Assembly (NCBI RefSeq): GCF_020532665.2
Contig: NZ_JAIWPG020000001.1
Span: forward strand, 372,001-436,000
DNA: 64,000 nt
DNA from: Lelliottia sp. WAP21
GTDB lineage: Bacteria; Pseudomonadota; Gammaproteobacteria; Enterobacterales; Enterobacteriaceae
Direction: 5' to 3'
Shown here: positions 38,921 through 48,700 of the stretch, piece by piece
How the letters are laid out: each line of letters starts with the position of its first letter
How positions within the stretch are numbered: the first letter of the stretch is position 1
Position numbers and translations under genes: made by a program
Notes under the pieces: generated by a model
The model's input: only the letters and a program-made list of their open reading frames with translations
Databases searched by the model: none
What the model was told of the DNA's origin: nothing

Positions 38921-39589
38921 TTATCGTTTATCTAACAGTGAGGTCATGACGTCGCCGCAGAACTGGATAATGAAAACGATGATTAAAATGGTCACCGTCG
39001 CCACTAACGTGACGTCACCATGGTTGCGCTGGAATCCTTCCAGATAAGCCAGATTTCCCAAACCACCGGCACCAATCACCCCTGCCATGGCGCTGTAGCT
39101 CACCAGTGCAATCAACGTCACCGTAATGCCTGAGACCAGAGCAGGTGAGGATTCCGGCAATAAGACCCGAAAAATAAGCGTGCTCAGCCGGGCGCCCATC
39201 GAACGTGTCGCTTCGATGACCCCTTTATCGACTTCGCGCAGGGCGATCTCTACCAGACGCGCGTAGAAGGGCGCAGCCCCCACAATGAGCGCGGGCAGCG
39301 CGGCATTTGCCCCCAGAATCGTCCCCACCAGCGTTTTGGTGAAGGGAATCAACAAAACAATCAGGATGATGAACGGAATCGAGCGGAAGACGTTCACCAG
39401 AATCGATATCACGCTGTAGACCGTCCTGTTCTGGAACAGGCCACCGCGGGCGGTTAAAAACAGCGCCAAACCCAGCGCAATGCCGAGAACAAATGTGGCA
39501 ACACCGGAGAGCGCCGTCATGTACAGCGTTTCGAGCGTAGCGGCCCACAGTTGATCCCCTTTCAGATGCGGGAACAAAGTCTCAGACAT
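38921..39589 (-). CDS. MetI-type ABC permease
   Basis: This 222-residue inner-membrane permease has five or six hydrophobic segments and the EAA-type loop (VIEATRSMGARLSTLIFRVLLPES) that docks the ATPase. It is of the MetI class. Its start overlaps the ATPase gene end by 8 bases, and the binding-protein gene follows after 28 bases. It should import methionine or a related thioether; the mtcBC-like neighbours favour that. Confidence 0.93.
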   Translation of the reverse strand: MSETLFPHLKGDQLWAATLETLYMTALSGVATFVLGIALGLALFLTARGGLFQNRTVYSVISILVNVFRSIPFIILIVLLIPFTKTLVGTILGANAALPALIVGAAPFYARLVEIALREVDKGVIEATRSMGARLSTLIFRVLLPESSPALVSGITVTLIALVSYSAMAGVIGAGGLGNLAYLEGFQRNHGDVTLVATVTILIIVFIIQFCGDVMTSLLDKR

Positions 39590-40604
39590 GTTTAATCACC
39601 TCGCCTTCAATATCGCTTTGCTGCAAATCCGCGAGGATATTGTTTAATTGTTCTTCTGTTGCCTGCACATGCAGCCATAGCTGACCAAACACACCGTGCG
39701 CGGTTTGCGTCATTTTCCCGTGTAATATGTTAAACGGCAGGCCATAACGCAGCGTCAACTCCCCCACCACCGGTTGATGCGTGCTGTGACCGGTAAAAGT
39801 CAGCTTGATCACCGTGCCGGCGAGTTCGCTGGTCAACTCGGGGTTGAATGTTTCTTTCTCCGTATACTGGCTGACCTGGCGAATAAATTGCTGGGTAATC
39901 GGCTTTTGTGGATGGGTAAATACCTTAATAACCTCTCCCTCTTCGACCACTTTGCCCTCTTCCATCACCGCCACACGATCGCAAATCTTACGCACCACAT
40001 GCATCTCATGGGTGATGAGCACGATGGTGAGGTTAAAACGGCGATTAATGTCCAGCAGGAGATCCAGAATCTGATCCGTTGTCTGCGGGTCGAGCGCTGA
40101 CGTCGCTTCATCGCATAACAGCACATCCGGGTTATTCGCCAGGGCGCGAGCAATGCCTACACGCTGCTTTTGCCCACCGCTCAGCTGCGATGGCCAGGCG
40201 TTTTCACGTCCTTTCAGTCCCACCAGCTCAATCAGTTCGTCGACGCGAGTCTGAATTTTTGCTTTAGGAACCCCAGCGATCTGCATGGAAAAGGCAATGT
40301 TTTCTCTTACAGTGCGCGACCACAGCAGATTGAAATGTTGAAAAACCATGCTAATTTTCAGCCGGGCCTGGCGCAGCGCCTCCCCTTTTACCAATGAGAT
40401 ATCCTGGCCATTTACCGTAACATGGCCCAGTGTCGGTTTTTCCAGGCCGTTTAACAGACGAATAAGGGTGCTTTTCCCCGCGCCGCTATAGCCGATGATG
40501 CCGTATATCTGTCCCTGTTCGACCGTCAAATTGACGTTATCAACGGCGGTTAATTTGACCTTACCGTTATCGAAAATCTTCGAAACATTCCTGAGAACAA
40601 TCAT
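39582..40604 (-). CDS. MetN-type ABC transporter ATPase
   Basis: This 340-residue ATPase energises the importer. Walker A is GYSGAGKSTL, the signature is LSGGQKQRVGIARAL and Walker B is VLLCDEATSALD. The C-terminal 75 residues form a NIL-like domain, which in MetN binds methionine and inhibits transport when cytoplasmic methionine is high. It is the first gene of the operon and diverges from the cystathionine beta-synthase gene. Confidence 0.94.
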   Translation of the reverse strand: MIVLRNVSKIFDNGKVKLTAVDNVNLTVEQGQIYGIIGYSGAGKSTLIRLLNGLEKPTLGHVTVNGQDISLVKGEALRQARLKISMVFQHFNLLWSRTVRENIAFSMQIAGVPKAKIQTRVDELIELVGLKGRENAWPSQLSGGQKQRVGIARALANNPDVLLCDEATSALDPQTTDQILDLLLDINRRFNLTIVLITHEMHVVRKICDRVAVMEEGKVVEEGEVIKVFTHPQKPITQQFIRQVSQYTEKETFNPELTSELAGTVIKLTFTGHSTHQPVVGELTLRYGLPFNILHGKMTQTAHGVFGQLWLHVQATEEQLNNILADLQQSDIEGEVIKHV

Positions 40605-41003
40605 TCTTTTCTGTAATCCGTACCGCTTATAGCGGTTTAGAAGTATGGATGTCCGAAAGAGAGTAATCAGAGGGCTTCAATATTTAAATGAACAAAATCA
40701 TCTTTCTTATAACTACAACGCATATACAGCGATACAGATGAGGGAGGCGCGTTTAGCTTAATTTCAGCAATCTATAGCGATGAATCGCATATCTTCCCCG
40801 ACTGACAGAGCTAAAACGGATAAAAAAACCGCAATTCGGGCTCATTTAGCCATCCCTCCGTCCGGAGCACCGAACGGCTTTCCACCCTTACCGCCAAAAA
40901 AGGCGTTAATATTCCATTCAGGCATAAAAGGCAGTGAAAGGTTCTTTAAAGGCTTTTTTTACTGGTCTTATTATCCAGCCATGTTCATTTACGAGTCATC
41001 ACC
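40605..41003. promoter_or_regulatory. Divergent control region between the importer and mtcBC-like genes
   Basis: These 399 bases separate divergent transcription units and must hold both promoters. The DNA is A/T-rich near 40660-40800. I looked for MetJ boxes and CysB-type sites and saw none that I would defend. No gene is evident; the short frame starting at 40780 has no family features. Confidence 0.5.
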
Positions 41004-42374
41004 ATGGCAATTTATCACTCCGTCACAGAACTGATTGGTCATACACCGCTTATCCAGTTGCACAAGCTTGATACCGGCCTGTGCTCGCTCTTTTTGAAAC
41101 TCGAAAACCAAAATCCAGGCGGGTCGATTAAAGACCGTGTCGCCCTTTCGATGATCGACGAAGCCGAACGTACCGGTCAGCTTTCTGCCGGAGGCACAAT
41201 TATTGAAGCTACTGCCGGAAATACCGGGCTGGGGCTGGCGTTAATCGCCGCGCAAAAGGGATACTCGCTGGTTCTGGTGGTACCCGACAAAATGAGCCGG
41301 GAGAAAATTTTTCATTTGCGTGCCCTCGGCGCGCAGGTGGTACTGACGCGCTCAGACGTCAATAAAGGTCACCCCGCCTACTACCAGGATTATGCCCAAC
41401 GCCTTGCCATGGAGATCCCTGGCGCTTTCTATATTGACCAGTTTAATAATGCCGCTAATCCGTTGGCCCACCGCACTACCACCGCCCCGGAACTTTACGA
41501 GCAGCTAGGCGGAAACATCGATGCGATCGTCGTGGGCGTCGGGTCCGGCGGTACGCTGGGAGGCTTACAAGCGTGGTTTGCCGAACATTCTCCCCATACG
41601 GAATTCGTACTGGCTGACCCGGCGGGGTCGGTACTGGCGGATCAGGTGGAATCCGGGCGCTATCAGGACGCAGGTTCATGGCTGGTGGAAGGCATCGGGG
41701 AAGATTTCATTCCCCCTCTTGCCCATATCGAAGGTGTCCAGCAGGCGTTCCGCGTGACCGATCGCGAAGCCTTTATGACCGCCAGAACCTTGCTGAAAAC
41801 CGAAGGCATTCTGGCCGGTTCATCCAGCGGTACCCTGCTCAGCGCGGCTCTGCGCTACTGCCAGGCACAGCAAACCCCCAAACGCGTGGTGACGTTTGCC
41901 TGTGATAGCGGCAATAAATATCTGTCGAAAATGTTCAACGACGACTGGATGCGCCAGCAAGGTTTACTGTCCCGGCCGCCTGCGGGCGATCTCTCGGACT
42001 ATATCGCCTTGCGACACGATGAAGGCGCGACGGTCACGGCCTCACCCGATGACACGCTGGCAACGGTGTTAGCCCGAATGCGGCTGTATGACATTTCCCA
42101 GCTCCCGGTGCTGGAAAACGACCGCGTGGTGGGCATTGTTGATGAGTGGGATTTGGTGAGCCACATCGCCGGTGACAGTCATCGTTTCTCGCTGCCGGTC
42201 ACCCAGGCCATGACCCGCAATGTTGATCTTCTCGATAAACACGCGCCCGAAAGTGCGTTAAAGCCCATCTTCGATCGCGGTCAGGTTGCCGTGATTTATG
42301 ACAAGGATCGCTTTCTTGGGCTGATAACACGCAGCGATGTGCTGAGCGCCTGGCGCAACCGGCTACAACAATAA
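41004..42374 (+). CDS. mtcB: Cystathionine beta-synthase (mtcB-like)
   Basis: This 456-residue PLP enzyme should condense serine with homocysteine to cystathionine, the first step of reverse transsulfuration. The PLP Lys43 is in PGGSIKDRVA and the phosphate-binding loop is GSGGTLGG. Two C-terminal CBS domains (about 335-456) distinguish it from plain cysteine synthase. Klebsiella mtcBC is the named precedent. E. coli lacks this pathway. The start has only a weak GAG ribosome site. Confidence 0.9.
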   Translation: MAIYHSVTELIGHTPLIQLHKLDTGLCSLFLKLENQNPGGSIKDRVALSMIDEAERTGQLSAGGTIIEATAGNTGLGLALIAAQKGYSLVLVVPDKMSREKIFHLRALGAQVVLTRSDVNKGHPAYYQDYAQRLAMEIPGAFYIDQFNNAANPLAHRTTTAPELYEQLGGNIDAIVVGVGSGGTLGGLQAWFAEHSPHTEFVLADPAGSVLADQVESGRYQDAGSWLVEGIGEDFIPPLAHIEGVQQAFRVTDREAFMTARTLLKTEGILAGSSSGTLLSAALRYCQAQQTPKRVVTFACDSGNKYLSKMFNDDWMRQQGLLSRPPAGDLSDYIALRHDEGATVTASPDDTLATVLARMRLYDISQLPVLENDRVVGIVDEWDLVSHIAGDSHRFSLPVTQAMTRNVDLLDKHAPESALKPIFDRGQVAVIYDKDRFLGLITRSDVLSAWRNRLQQ

Positions 42375-42384
42375 GGAGAATACG

Positions 42385-43530
42385 ATGAAATCAATAGCAA
42401 CACTCAGCGTTCACAGCGGTGAGAATCACGATCAATACGGAGCCGTGATGCCGCCTATTTATGCCACATCGACGTTTGCGCAACCTGCTCCAGGTGAACA
42501 TACGGGCTATGAGTATTCCCGCAGCGGGAATCCGACCCGACACGCGCTTGAAACCGCGATGGCCGAGCTTGAAAACGGTACACGAGGTTACGCCTTTGCC
42601 TCTGGACTGGCCGCTATCTCTACCGTGCTGGAACTGCTGGATAAAGACAGTCATCTCGTGGCCATAGATGATGTTTATGGCGGAACCTATCGTTTACTTG
42701 AAAACGTGCGTAAACGCAGCACGGGCTTGCAGGTGAGCTGGGTCAAACCGGGCGATCTGGCAGCGCTTGAGGCCGCCATTCGACCTGACACCAAAATGAT
42801 CTGGGTCGAGACGCCGACCAATCCGCTTCTTAAGCTGGCCGACCTGGAGGGCATTACCGCTCTCGCCCGTCGTCACCATATTATCAGCGTGGCGGATAAT
42901 ACGTTTGCCTCGCCGGTGATTCATCGCCCGCTTGAATTTGGCTTCGATATCGTGGTGCATTCCGCGACGAAATACCTGAATGGTCATTCCGACGTCGTGG
43001 CGGGCATTGCGGTCGTAGGTCATAATCCGGCACTGGCAGAGCAGTTGGGCTACCTGCAAAATGCGGTGGGCGGCGTGCTCGATCCCTTTAGCAGTTTCCT
43101 GACCCTTCGCGGCATTCGCACGCTTGCTCTGCGGATGGAAAAGCACAGCGCAAACGCGCTGGCTATCGCGCAATGGCTGGAATCCCATGAACAAGTCGAG
43201 AAAGTCTGGTATCCCTGGCTCGATTCTCATCCCCAATCGCCCTTAGCGCACAAGCAAATGTCTCTGCCCGGCGGCATGATCTCGGTCGTGGTGAACGGGG
43301 ATGCGCAACGTGCAACGGAGGTTATCCGTCGGCTAACACTCTTTACCCTTGCGGAAAGTCTGGGTGGGGTGGAAAGTCTGGTCTGCCAGCCCTATAGCAT
43401 GACCCACGCCTCTATTCCTCTTGAACAACGCCTGGCCAACGGTATCGTGCCGCAGCTGTTCAGGCTTTCAGTCGGGATCGAAGAGGTGGAAGATTTGATC
43501 GCCGATCTCGAACAGGCGCTTAAATACTAA
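42385..43530 (+). CDS. mtcC: Cystathionine gamma-lyase/synthase family enzyme (mtcC-like)
   Basis: This 381-residue PLP enzyme of the Cys/Met metabolism family should cleave cystathionine to cysteine, 2-oxobutyrate and ammonia. PLP Lys196 lies in HSATKYLNGHSD, and YSRSGNPTR is the usual substrate-phosphate motif. It follows mtcB by ten bases with an AAGGAG site, so the pair is an operon that turns homocysteine into cysteine. By eye I cannot exclude gamma-synthase activity; the neighbour supports lyase. Confidence 0.9.
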   Translation: MKSIATLSVHSGENHDQYGAVMPPIYATSTFAQPAPGEHTGYEYSRSGNPTRHALETAMAELENGTRGYAFASGLAAISTVLELLDKDSHLVAIDDVYGGTYRLLENVRKRSTGLQVSWVKPGDLAALEAAIRPDTKMIWVETPTNPLLKLADLEGITALARRHHIISVADNTFASPVIHRPLEFGFDIVVHSATKYLNGHSDVVAGIAVVGHNPALAEQLGYLQNAVGGVLDPFSSFLTLRGIRTLALRMEKHSANALAIAQWLESHEQVEKVWYPWLDSHPQSPLAHKQMSLPGGMISVVVNGDAQRATEVIRRLTLFTLAESLGGVESLVCQPYSMTHASIPLEQRLANGIVPQLFRLSVGIEEVEDLIADLEQALKY

Positions 43531-43537
43531 CCAAATG

Positions 43538-43560
43538 GCGACAGGCAGTGCCCCTGTCGC
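43538..43560 (+). terminator. Hairpin downstream of mtcC
   Basis: An 8-bp stem (43538-43545 with 43553-43560) with a seven-base loop lies eight bases past the mtcC stop. The T tract is poor, so this is a moderate terminator candidate. Confidence 0.5.
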
Positions 43561-43666
43561 TATAAGATGTCAACTTGCCTTAACGCATTGATAACAATAT
43601 TATGTGTCACATCACACATTATTTTTGAAACGCTGTTTTCATTTTCCTTTTGGGATTAAATCAGCG

Positions 43667-43703
43667 TATAATGCGCGCCAAACCCCTGGTGAATGGTTTC
43701 AGC
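43667..43703 (+). promoter_or_regulatory. pykF promoter with Cra operator
   Basis: A consensus -10 TATAAT lies at 43667-43672. Downstream, TGAATGGTTTCAGC (43690-43703) fits the Cra (FruR) site, overlapping the start of the transcript, where binding represses. E. coli pykF is repressed by Cra at the same place and relieved by fructose 1-phosphate or fructose 1,6-bisphosphate. Confidence 0.85.
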
Positions 43704-43907
43704 GCTTGGAATACAGAAAACATCCTACAACAACTCCTCTCTCCCGTTGGGCTGTCACACAGGCACACTTTCTTCTGCACGCTCATTTGATGTCACCTAT
43801 TCTTAGTGCGTGTCATTTAAAATTTCGCAACACAGGTTTGACTCTGCGGCAGTGCGCCCCCGGAGCGAGATTCCCATATCCTTCCCAACTTAAAGACTAA
43901 GACTGTC

Positions 43908-45329
43908 ATGAAAAAGACGAAAATTGTTTGCACCATCGGCCCAAAAACCGAATCCGAAGAGATGTTGACCAAAATGCTGGACGCGGGCATGAACGTGATG
44001 CGTCTGAACTTCTCTCACGGTGACTATGCTGAACACGGTCAGCGCATCAAAAACTTGCGCAACGTAATGAGCAAGACCGGTAAGAAAGCGGCAATCCTGC
44101 TGGACACCAAAGGTCCTGAAATCCGTACTATCAAGCTGGAAGGCGGTAACGACGTTTCGCTGAAAGCAGGCCAGACCTTTACCTTCACCACCGACAAAAC
44201 CGTTGTGGGTAACAACGAAATCGTTGCGGTCACCTATGAAGGCTTCACCAGCGACCTGTCTGTTGGTAACACCGTGCTGGTGGATGACGGCCTGATCGGT
44301 ATGGAAGTCACCGCTATCGAAGGTAACAACGTTATCTGTAAAGTGCTGAACAACGGTGACCTGGGCGAAAACAAAGGCGTTAACCTGCCAGGTGTTTCTA
44401 TCGCGCTGCCGGCACTGGCTGAAAAAGACAAACAGGACCTGATCTTCGGTTGCGAGCAAGGCGTTGACTTCGTTGCGGCCTCTTTCATCCGTAAACGTTC
44501 TGACGTGGTTGAGATCCGCGAGCACCTGAAAGCGCACGGCGGCGAAAACATCCAGATCATTTCCAAAATCGAAAACCAGGAAGGCCTGAACAACTTCGAC
44601 GAAATCCTCGAAGCCTCTGATGGCATCATGGTTGCTCGTGGCGACCTGGGCGTTGAAATCCCGGTTGAAGAAGTGATCTTCGCGCAGAAGATGATGATCG
44701 AGAAATGCGTGCGCGCGCGTAAAGTCGTTATTACCGCAACGCAGATGCTCGACTCCATGATCAAAAACCCACGTCCTACTCGCGCTGAAGCGGGTGACGT
44801 AGCGAACGCCATCCTCGACGGTACCGATGCAGTCATGCTGTCTGGCGAATCCGCAAAAGGGAAATACCCACTGGAAGCCGTTACCATCATGGCAACCATC
44901 TGTGAGCGTACTGACCGCGTGATGACCAGCCGTCTGGATAATAACAACGACAGCCGCAAACTGCGCATCACTGAAGCGGTTTGCCGCGGTGCCGTTGAAA
45001 CGGCTGAGAAACTGGAAGCGCCGCTGATTGTGGTTGCCACCCAGGGCGGTAAATCTGCGAAAGCCGTACGTAAGTACTTCCCGAACGCGACCATTCTGGC
45101 GCTGACCACCAACGAAACGACCGCTCGCCAGCTGGTATTGAGCAAAGGTGTAGTACCACACCTGGTGAAAGAGATTGCCTCTACCGACGATTTCTATCGT
45201 CTGGGTAAAGAAGTGGCTCTGCAGCTGGTTGATCGTGGCCTGGCACAGAAAGGTGATGTTGTCGTCATGGTTTCCGGTGCATTAGTCCCAAGCGGAACGA
45301 CCAACACTGCCTCTGTTCACGTGCTGTAA
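43908..45329 (+). CDS. pykF: Pyruvate kinase I
   Basis: PykF, 473 residues, converts phosphoenolpyruvate and ADP to pyruvate and ATP and is activated by fructose 1,6-bisphosphate. MRLNFSHGD, the active-site block [18 protein letters not shown] and the Mg-binding [11 protein letters not shown] are present. Near residue 434 the segment [13 protein letters not shown] is about three residues longer than E. coli PykF, close to the effector-binding C domain. Codon use is strongly biased, as expected for high expression. A roughly 230-base leader precedes it. Confidence 0.97.
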   Translation: MKKTKIVCTIGPKTESEEMLTKMLDAGMNVMRLNFSHGDYAEHGQRIKNLRNVMSKTGKKAAILLDTKGPEIRTIKLEGGNDVSLKAGQTFTFTTDKTVVGNNEIVAVTYEGFTSDLSVGNTVLVDDGLIGMEVTAIEGNNVICKVLNNGDLGENKGVNLPGVSIALPALAEKDKQDLIFGCEQGVDFVAASFIRKRSDVVEIREHLKAHGGENIQIISKIENQEGLNNFDEILEASDGIMVARGDLGVEIPVEEVIFAQKMMIEKCVRARKVVITATQMLDSMIKNPRPTRAEAGDVANAILDGTDAVMLSGESAKGKYPLEAVTIMATICERTDRVMTSRLDNNNDSRKLRITEAVCRGAVETAEKLEAPLIVVATQGGKSAKAVRKYFPNATILALTTNETTARQLVLSKGVVPHLVKEIASTDDFYRLGKEVALQLVDRGLAQKGDVVVMVSGALVPSGTTNTASVHVL

Positions 45330-45359
45330 TCATTCTAAAACGAATGAGTTTTGCTTAAG

Positions 45360-45382
45360 GCGCCCTGCGGGGCGCTTTTTTT
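45360..45382 (+). terminator. pykF terminator
   Basis: A 6-bp G/C stem (45360-45365 with 45370-45375) with loop TGCG, then seven T residues. It lies 30 bases after pykF. Confidence 0.9.
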
Positions 45383-45564
45383 ATACCTGCCATTCGCCAT
45401 GTTTATTCAAAAAGCAAATAGAGATTCTCTATTTAAGTCTGAATTATCTAAGATGAATCCGATGAAAAATCCCTTTTTTAACATAGCTTTTTTGAGAAAG
45501 TGCCGGATTCGTTGCTTCTTTGAGCGAACGATCAAAAATAGGTGTATTCCCATCAAAAAAATAT

Positions 45565-45593
45565 TCTCAACCTAAAAAACTTTGTGTAATACT
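45565..45593 (+). promoter_or_regulatory. lpp promoter
   Basis: A -10 TAATACT (45587-45593) and a weak -35 around TCTCAA (45565-45570) sit under an A/T-rich upstream stretch. The segment is nearly identical to the strong E. coli lpp promoter, including the following TTGTAACGCTACATGGAGAT leader. Confidence 0.85.
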
Positions 45594-45634
45594 TGTAACG
45601 CTACATGGAGATTAACTCAATCTAGAGGGTATAA

Positions 45635-45874
<240 letters not shown>

Positions 45875-45890
45875 TAGTACCTGTTAATAA

Positions 45891-45919
45891 AATGGCGCAC
45901 ATTGTGCGCCATTTTTTTT
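45891..45919 (+). terminator. lpp terminator
   Basis: A perfect 10-bp stem (45891-45900 with 45904-45913), three-base loop and a run of eight T residues. It ends the lpp transcript 17 bases after the stop. Confidence 0.95.
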
Positions 45920-45938
45920 ATCTCTGCCCCGCTCATCT

Positions 45939-46952
45939 TTACTGCGTCATGGCTTCACCCTGGTTTTCCGCCACCGCCGCCGACACCCGGCTGTTCTGAA
46001 CCGATAACACAGCACTGTTTGCGGAAGCGCCGTTTCCGGCAGACACCACCACCGGGATCCCTGCCCGACGATACAACGCTTTATCCACCAGGGTCTTATC
46101 GCTCCCCTCGGCCGTCACAAAGTCCGCAAAGCCTGCCGTGTGTGTGATTGGCGTGGTTTGTGGGTTTTCACCTTCTACCTGCGCCAGCGGTCTGTGAACT
46201 TCAACATATCGTTTACCATCCGGCTCCACGGAAAACTTCACCGGCTCGTTAATAATCTGCACACGCGTGCCGACACGCGCCTGTTCAAACAGCGCTTTGA
46301 TGTCGGGCGCGTTCATTCGCATACAGCCGGAGCTGACGCGCAAACCCACGCTGTCCGGCGCACTGGTCCCATGGATAAGATATTCCCCATTACCAATGCC
46401 TAAACGCAACGCAAAGCGCCCCAGCGGGTTGTTAGGGCCCGCCGGCACCACAGGCGGTAACTTGATGCCATTTGCCAGTGAACGCGCTCTGATGCCCGCT
46501 GTAGGCGTCCAGGTTGGATTGGGGATTTTTTGGCTCACCCGGGTGGTTGAGACAGGGGTTTCCAGGCCGAGCTGGCCGATGCCCAGCGGATAAACCTGAA
46601 CCCTATTTTCACCCGGCGGGAAATAGTAGAGTCGCAGTTCGGCCAGATTCACCACAATGCCTTCCCGCGGCGTATCCGGAAGCAACATCTGCGACGGAAT
46701 GGTGATGACCGTTCCCGGCGCCGGATACACCGGTGCAATCGTATTATTAGTCTCGAGGATCACCTGCGCTGCGGTATTAAATCGTCGGGCAATGGCCTGA
46801 AGGTTTTTATCCCCTTCCTGAATGGTATAAGTCTGGTTTTGACCAATCAAACGGCTGCCCGCTGGCGGCAAGGGATAATCCATCGCCCGCGCAGAATTAA
46901 GCACGCTGAAGGACCCAAGGAGTAAGAGTGTTATAAGAGACGCGCGCTTCAT
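45939..46952 (-). CDS. ldtE: L,D-transpeptidase LdtE
   Basis: LdtE (YnhG), 337 residues, is a periplasmic L,D-transpeptidase that forms 3-3 peptidoglycan cross-links. After a signal peptide (ending ARA near residue 23) there is a LysM-like domain (about 40-85) and the YkuD catalytic domain with [10 protein letters not shown] and the active-site Cys in SSGCMRM. The C-terminal 80 residues are an extension. It is convergent with lpp and upstream of nothing on its strand except the suf operon. Confidence 0.95.
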   Translation of the reverse strand: MKRASLITLLLLGSFSVLNSARAMDYPLPPAGSRLIGQNQTYTIQEGDKNLQAIARRFNTAAQVILETNNTIAPVYPAPGTVITIPSQMLLPDTPREGIVVNLAELRLYYFPPGENRVQVYPLGIGQLGLETPVSTTRVSQKIPNPTWTPTAGIRARSLANGIKLPPVVPAGPNNPLGRFALRLGIGNGEYLIHGTSAPDSVGLRVSSGCMRMNAPDIKALFEQARVGTRVQIINEPVKFSVEPDGKRYVEVHRPLAQVEGENPQTTPITHTAGFADFVTAEGSDKTLVDKALYRRAGIPVVVSAGNGASANSAVLSVQNSRVSAAVAENQGEAMTQ

Positions 46953-47049
46953 GCTGAGATTCCTTATTCACTGGCTGAACGCCAGAAAGCTGAAACACCC
47001 GCGGGTAGAGAACCCGCCCGCGGAACAGAATGAGAGCTGTCTGTTTAGT

Positions 47050-47466
47050 TTAGCTAATGTTGGCGGCTTTGGCGCGAATTGCGCGGATCATTGCTTCCAG
47101 CCCTTGCGAGCGAGACGGGGTCAGATGCTGGGTTAAGGCCATTTTTTCAAACCACGGACGCACATCGAAGGCCAGAATATCCTGCGGCGTCATCGTTTGA
47201 TAAAGAATAAACACCACGGCGATGAGTCCTTTTACAATCGCGGCATCGCTGTCGCCTTGTAATTCAATTACCCCATCTTCATTTTGATGCATCACGATCC
47301 AGACCTGGCTCTGACAGCCCTGAATAATATTATCCGGGCTATGCGCCTCATCGCTGAGCGGCGGCAATCGTTGGCCCAGCTCAATAATATAGAGATATTT
47401 TTCTTCCCAGTTCGCGCAACGGCTAAAGTTACGCAATAACTTCTCTTTGTCTGGCAACGCTGCCAT
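47050..47466 (-). CDS. sufE: SufE, sulfur acceptor protein
   Basis: SufE, 138 residues, accepts persulfide sulfur from SufS and passes it to SufB for Fe-S cluster assembly under iron or oxidative stress. The acceptor Cys51 is in [10 protein letters not shown]. The length matches E. coli. It is the last gene of the sufABCDSE operon, 13 bases after sufS. Confidence 0.97.
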   Translation of the reverse strand: MAALPDKEKLLRNFSRCANWEEKYLYIIELGQRLPPLSDEAHSPDNIIQGCQSQVWIVMHQNEDGVIELQGDSDAAIVKGLIAVVFILYQTMTPQDILAFDVRPWFEKMALTQHLTPSRSQGLEAMIRAIRAKAANIS

Positions 47467-47479
47467 CTCATGCCTCTCT

Positions 47480-48700
47480 CTAACCCAATAAATGGTGCGT
47501 ACGTTTCAGTCCCGCCACCAGTCTGTCGATCTCTTCCGTTGTGTTATACATCACCAGCGATGCGCGGCACATGGCCGGAACCTGATAAAACGCCATGAGC
47601 GGCATAGCACAATGATGTCCGGTGCGTACCGCAACACCATAGTTGTCCAGGAAACTGCCTACGTCATAAGCGTGGTGTTTACCCAAATTGAAGGCGATGA
47701 CCCCTTTGCGCGCCGCCGGGCCGTAGAGCGTTAAATCCGGCACGCTCTTCAGGGCATCCAACGCATAGTGCATCAGCGTCTGCTCATACTCGTCGATGGC
47801 CTCAAGGCCAATAGCCGTCACATAGTCAATGGCTGCGCCGAGACCAATAATGCCGCCCGTGTTTGGCGTTCCCGCCTCAAAACGCCAGGGGGCTTTAGCG
47901 TAGGTCGTTCCCTCTGTCAGGCTGACCGTAGCAATCATTGACCCGCCCCCTTCCCAGGGTGGCATTGCCTGGAGAATCTCTTCTTTGACGTAAAGCACGC
48001 CAATACCGGTCGGTCCATACAGCTTATGGCCGGAAAAAACATAGAAATCGCAGTCCAGCGCCTGAACATCAACCGCGTGATGCATCACCGCCTGAGCGCC
48101 GTCCACCAGCACCTTCGCCCCTGCCTGATGCGCTTTCGCAATAATGTCGCCGACCGGGTTTTCCGTCCCCAACACGTTAGAGACGTGGGTGACTGCCACC
48201 AGTCGCGTGCGGGCGTCAAGCAGCGTGTCCAGTTGCTCGAGCTGCAACGTGCCATCGACATTAAGCGGAATCACCCGCAGCTCTGCACCTGTCCGCTCAC
48301 AGAGCATCTGCCACGGCACGATATTGGCGTGGTGCTCCATTTGCGTGATGATGATGTTGTCACCCGCATGCACCTGCGCATTCCCCCAGCTGTTCGCCAC
48401 CAGGTTAATGCCCTCGGTAGTGCCCCGGACGAAGACCAGCTCCTCCGGCGAGCGCGCATGAAGGAAGGCGCCAATTCGGATGCGCACGTTTTCCATGCGC
48501 TCGGTGGCCTCAGCACTCAGGGTATGTATCCCCCTATGTACCGCTGCATAACCGTGACGATAAAATTCGGCTTCGGCGTCAATCACCTGAGCCGGTTTCT
48601 GCGCGCTGGCAGCGCTGTCGAGATAGGCAAGCGGCAGACCATTCACTTCGCGGGTCAGGACAGGAAAATCCGCCCGCACGTTCTCTACCGAAAAACTCAT
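47480..48700 (-). CDS. sufS: SufS, cysteine desulfurase
   Basis: SufS, 406 residues, is a PLP-dependent group II cysteine desulfurase that generates persulfide for SufE. The PLP Lys is in [13 protein letters not shown] and the persulfide Cys in [10 protein letters not shown] (Lys226 and Cys364 in family numbering). Its ATG overlaps the sufD stop by four bases. Confidence 0.97.
   Translation of the reverse strand: MSFSVENVRADFPVLTREVNGLPLAYLDSAASAQKPAQVIDAEAEFYRHGYAAVHRGIHTLSAEATERMENVRIRIGAFLHARSPEELVFVRGTTEGINLVANSWGNAQVHAGDNIIITQMEHHANIVPWQMLCERTGAELRVIPLNVDGTLQLEQLDTLLDARTRLVAVTHVSNVLGTENPVGDIIAKAHQAGAKVLVDGAQAVMHHAVDVQALDCDFYVFSGHKLYGPTGIGVLYVKEEILQAMPPWEGGGSMIATVSLTEGTTYAKAPWRFEAGTPNTGGIIGLGAAIDYVTAIGLEAIDEYEQTLMHYALDALKSVPDLTLYGPAARKGVIAFNLGKHHAYDVGSFLDNYGVAVRTGHHCAMPLMAFYQVPAMCRASLVMYNTTEEIDRLVAGLKRTHHLLG

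Noticed and set aside
44234..45145. A second minus-strand frame of about 300 codons opposite pykF
   Set aside because: Same cause: biased codons in a highly expressed gene leave antisense frames open.
43890..45161. A 423-codon minus-strand open frame opposite pykF
   Set aside because: It mirrors the strong codon bias of pykF, has no ribosome site or domain logic and starts and ends inside pykF.
45351..45575. A 74-codon frame between pykF and lpp
   Set aside because: It starts in the pykF terminator and runs through the A/T-rich lpp upstream region; no ribosome site and no similarity.
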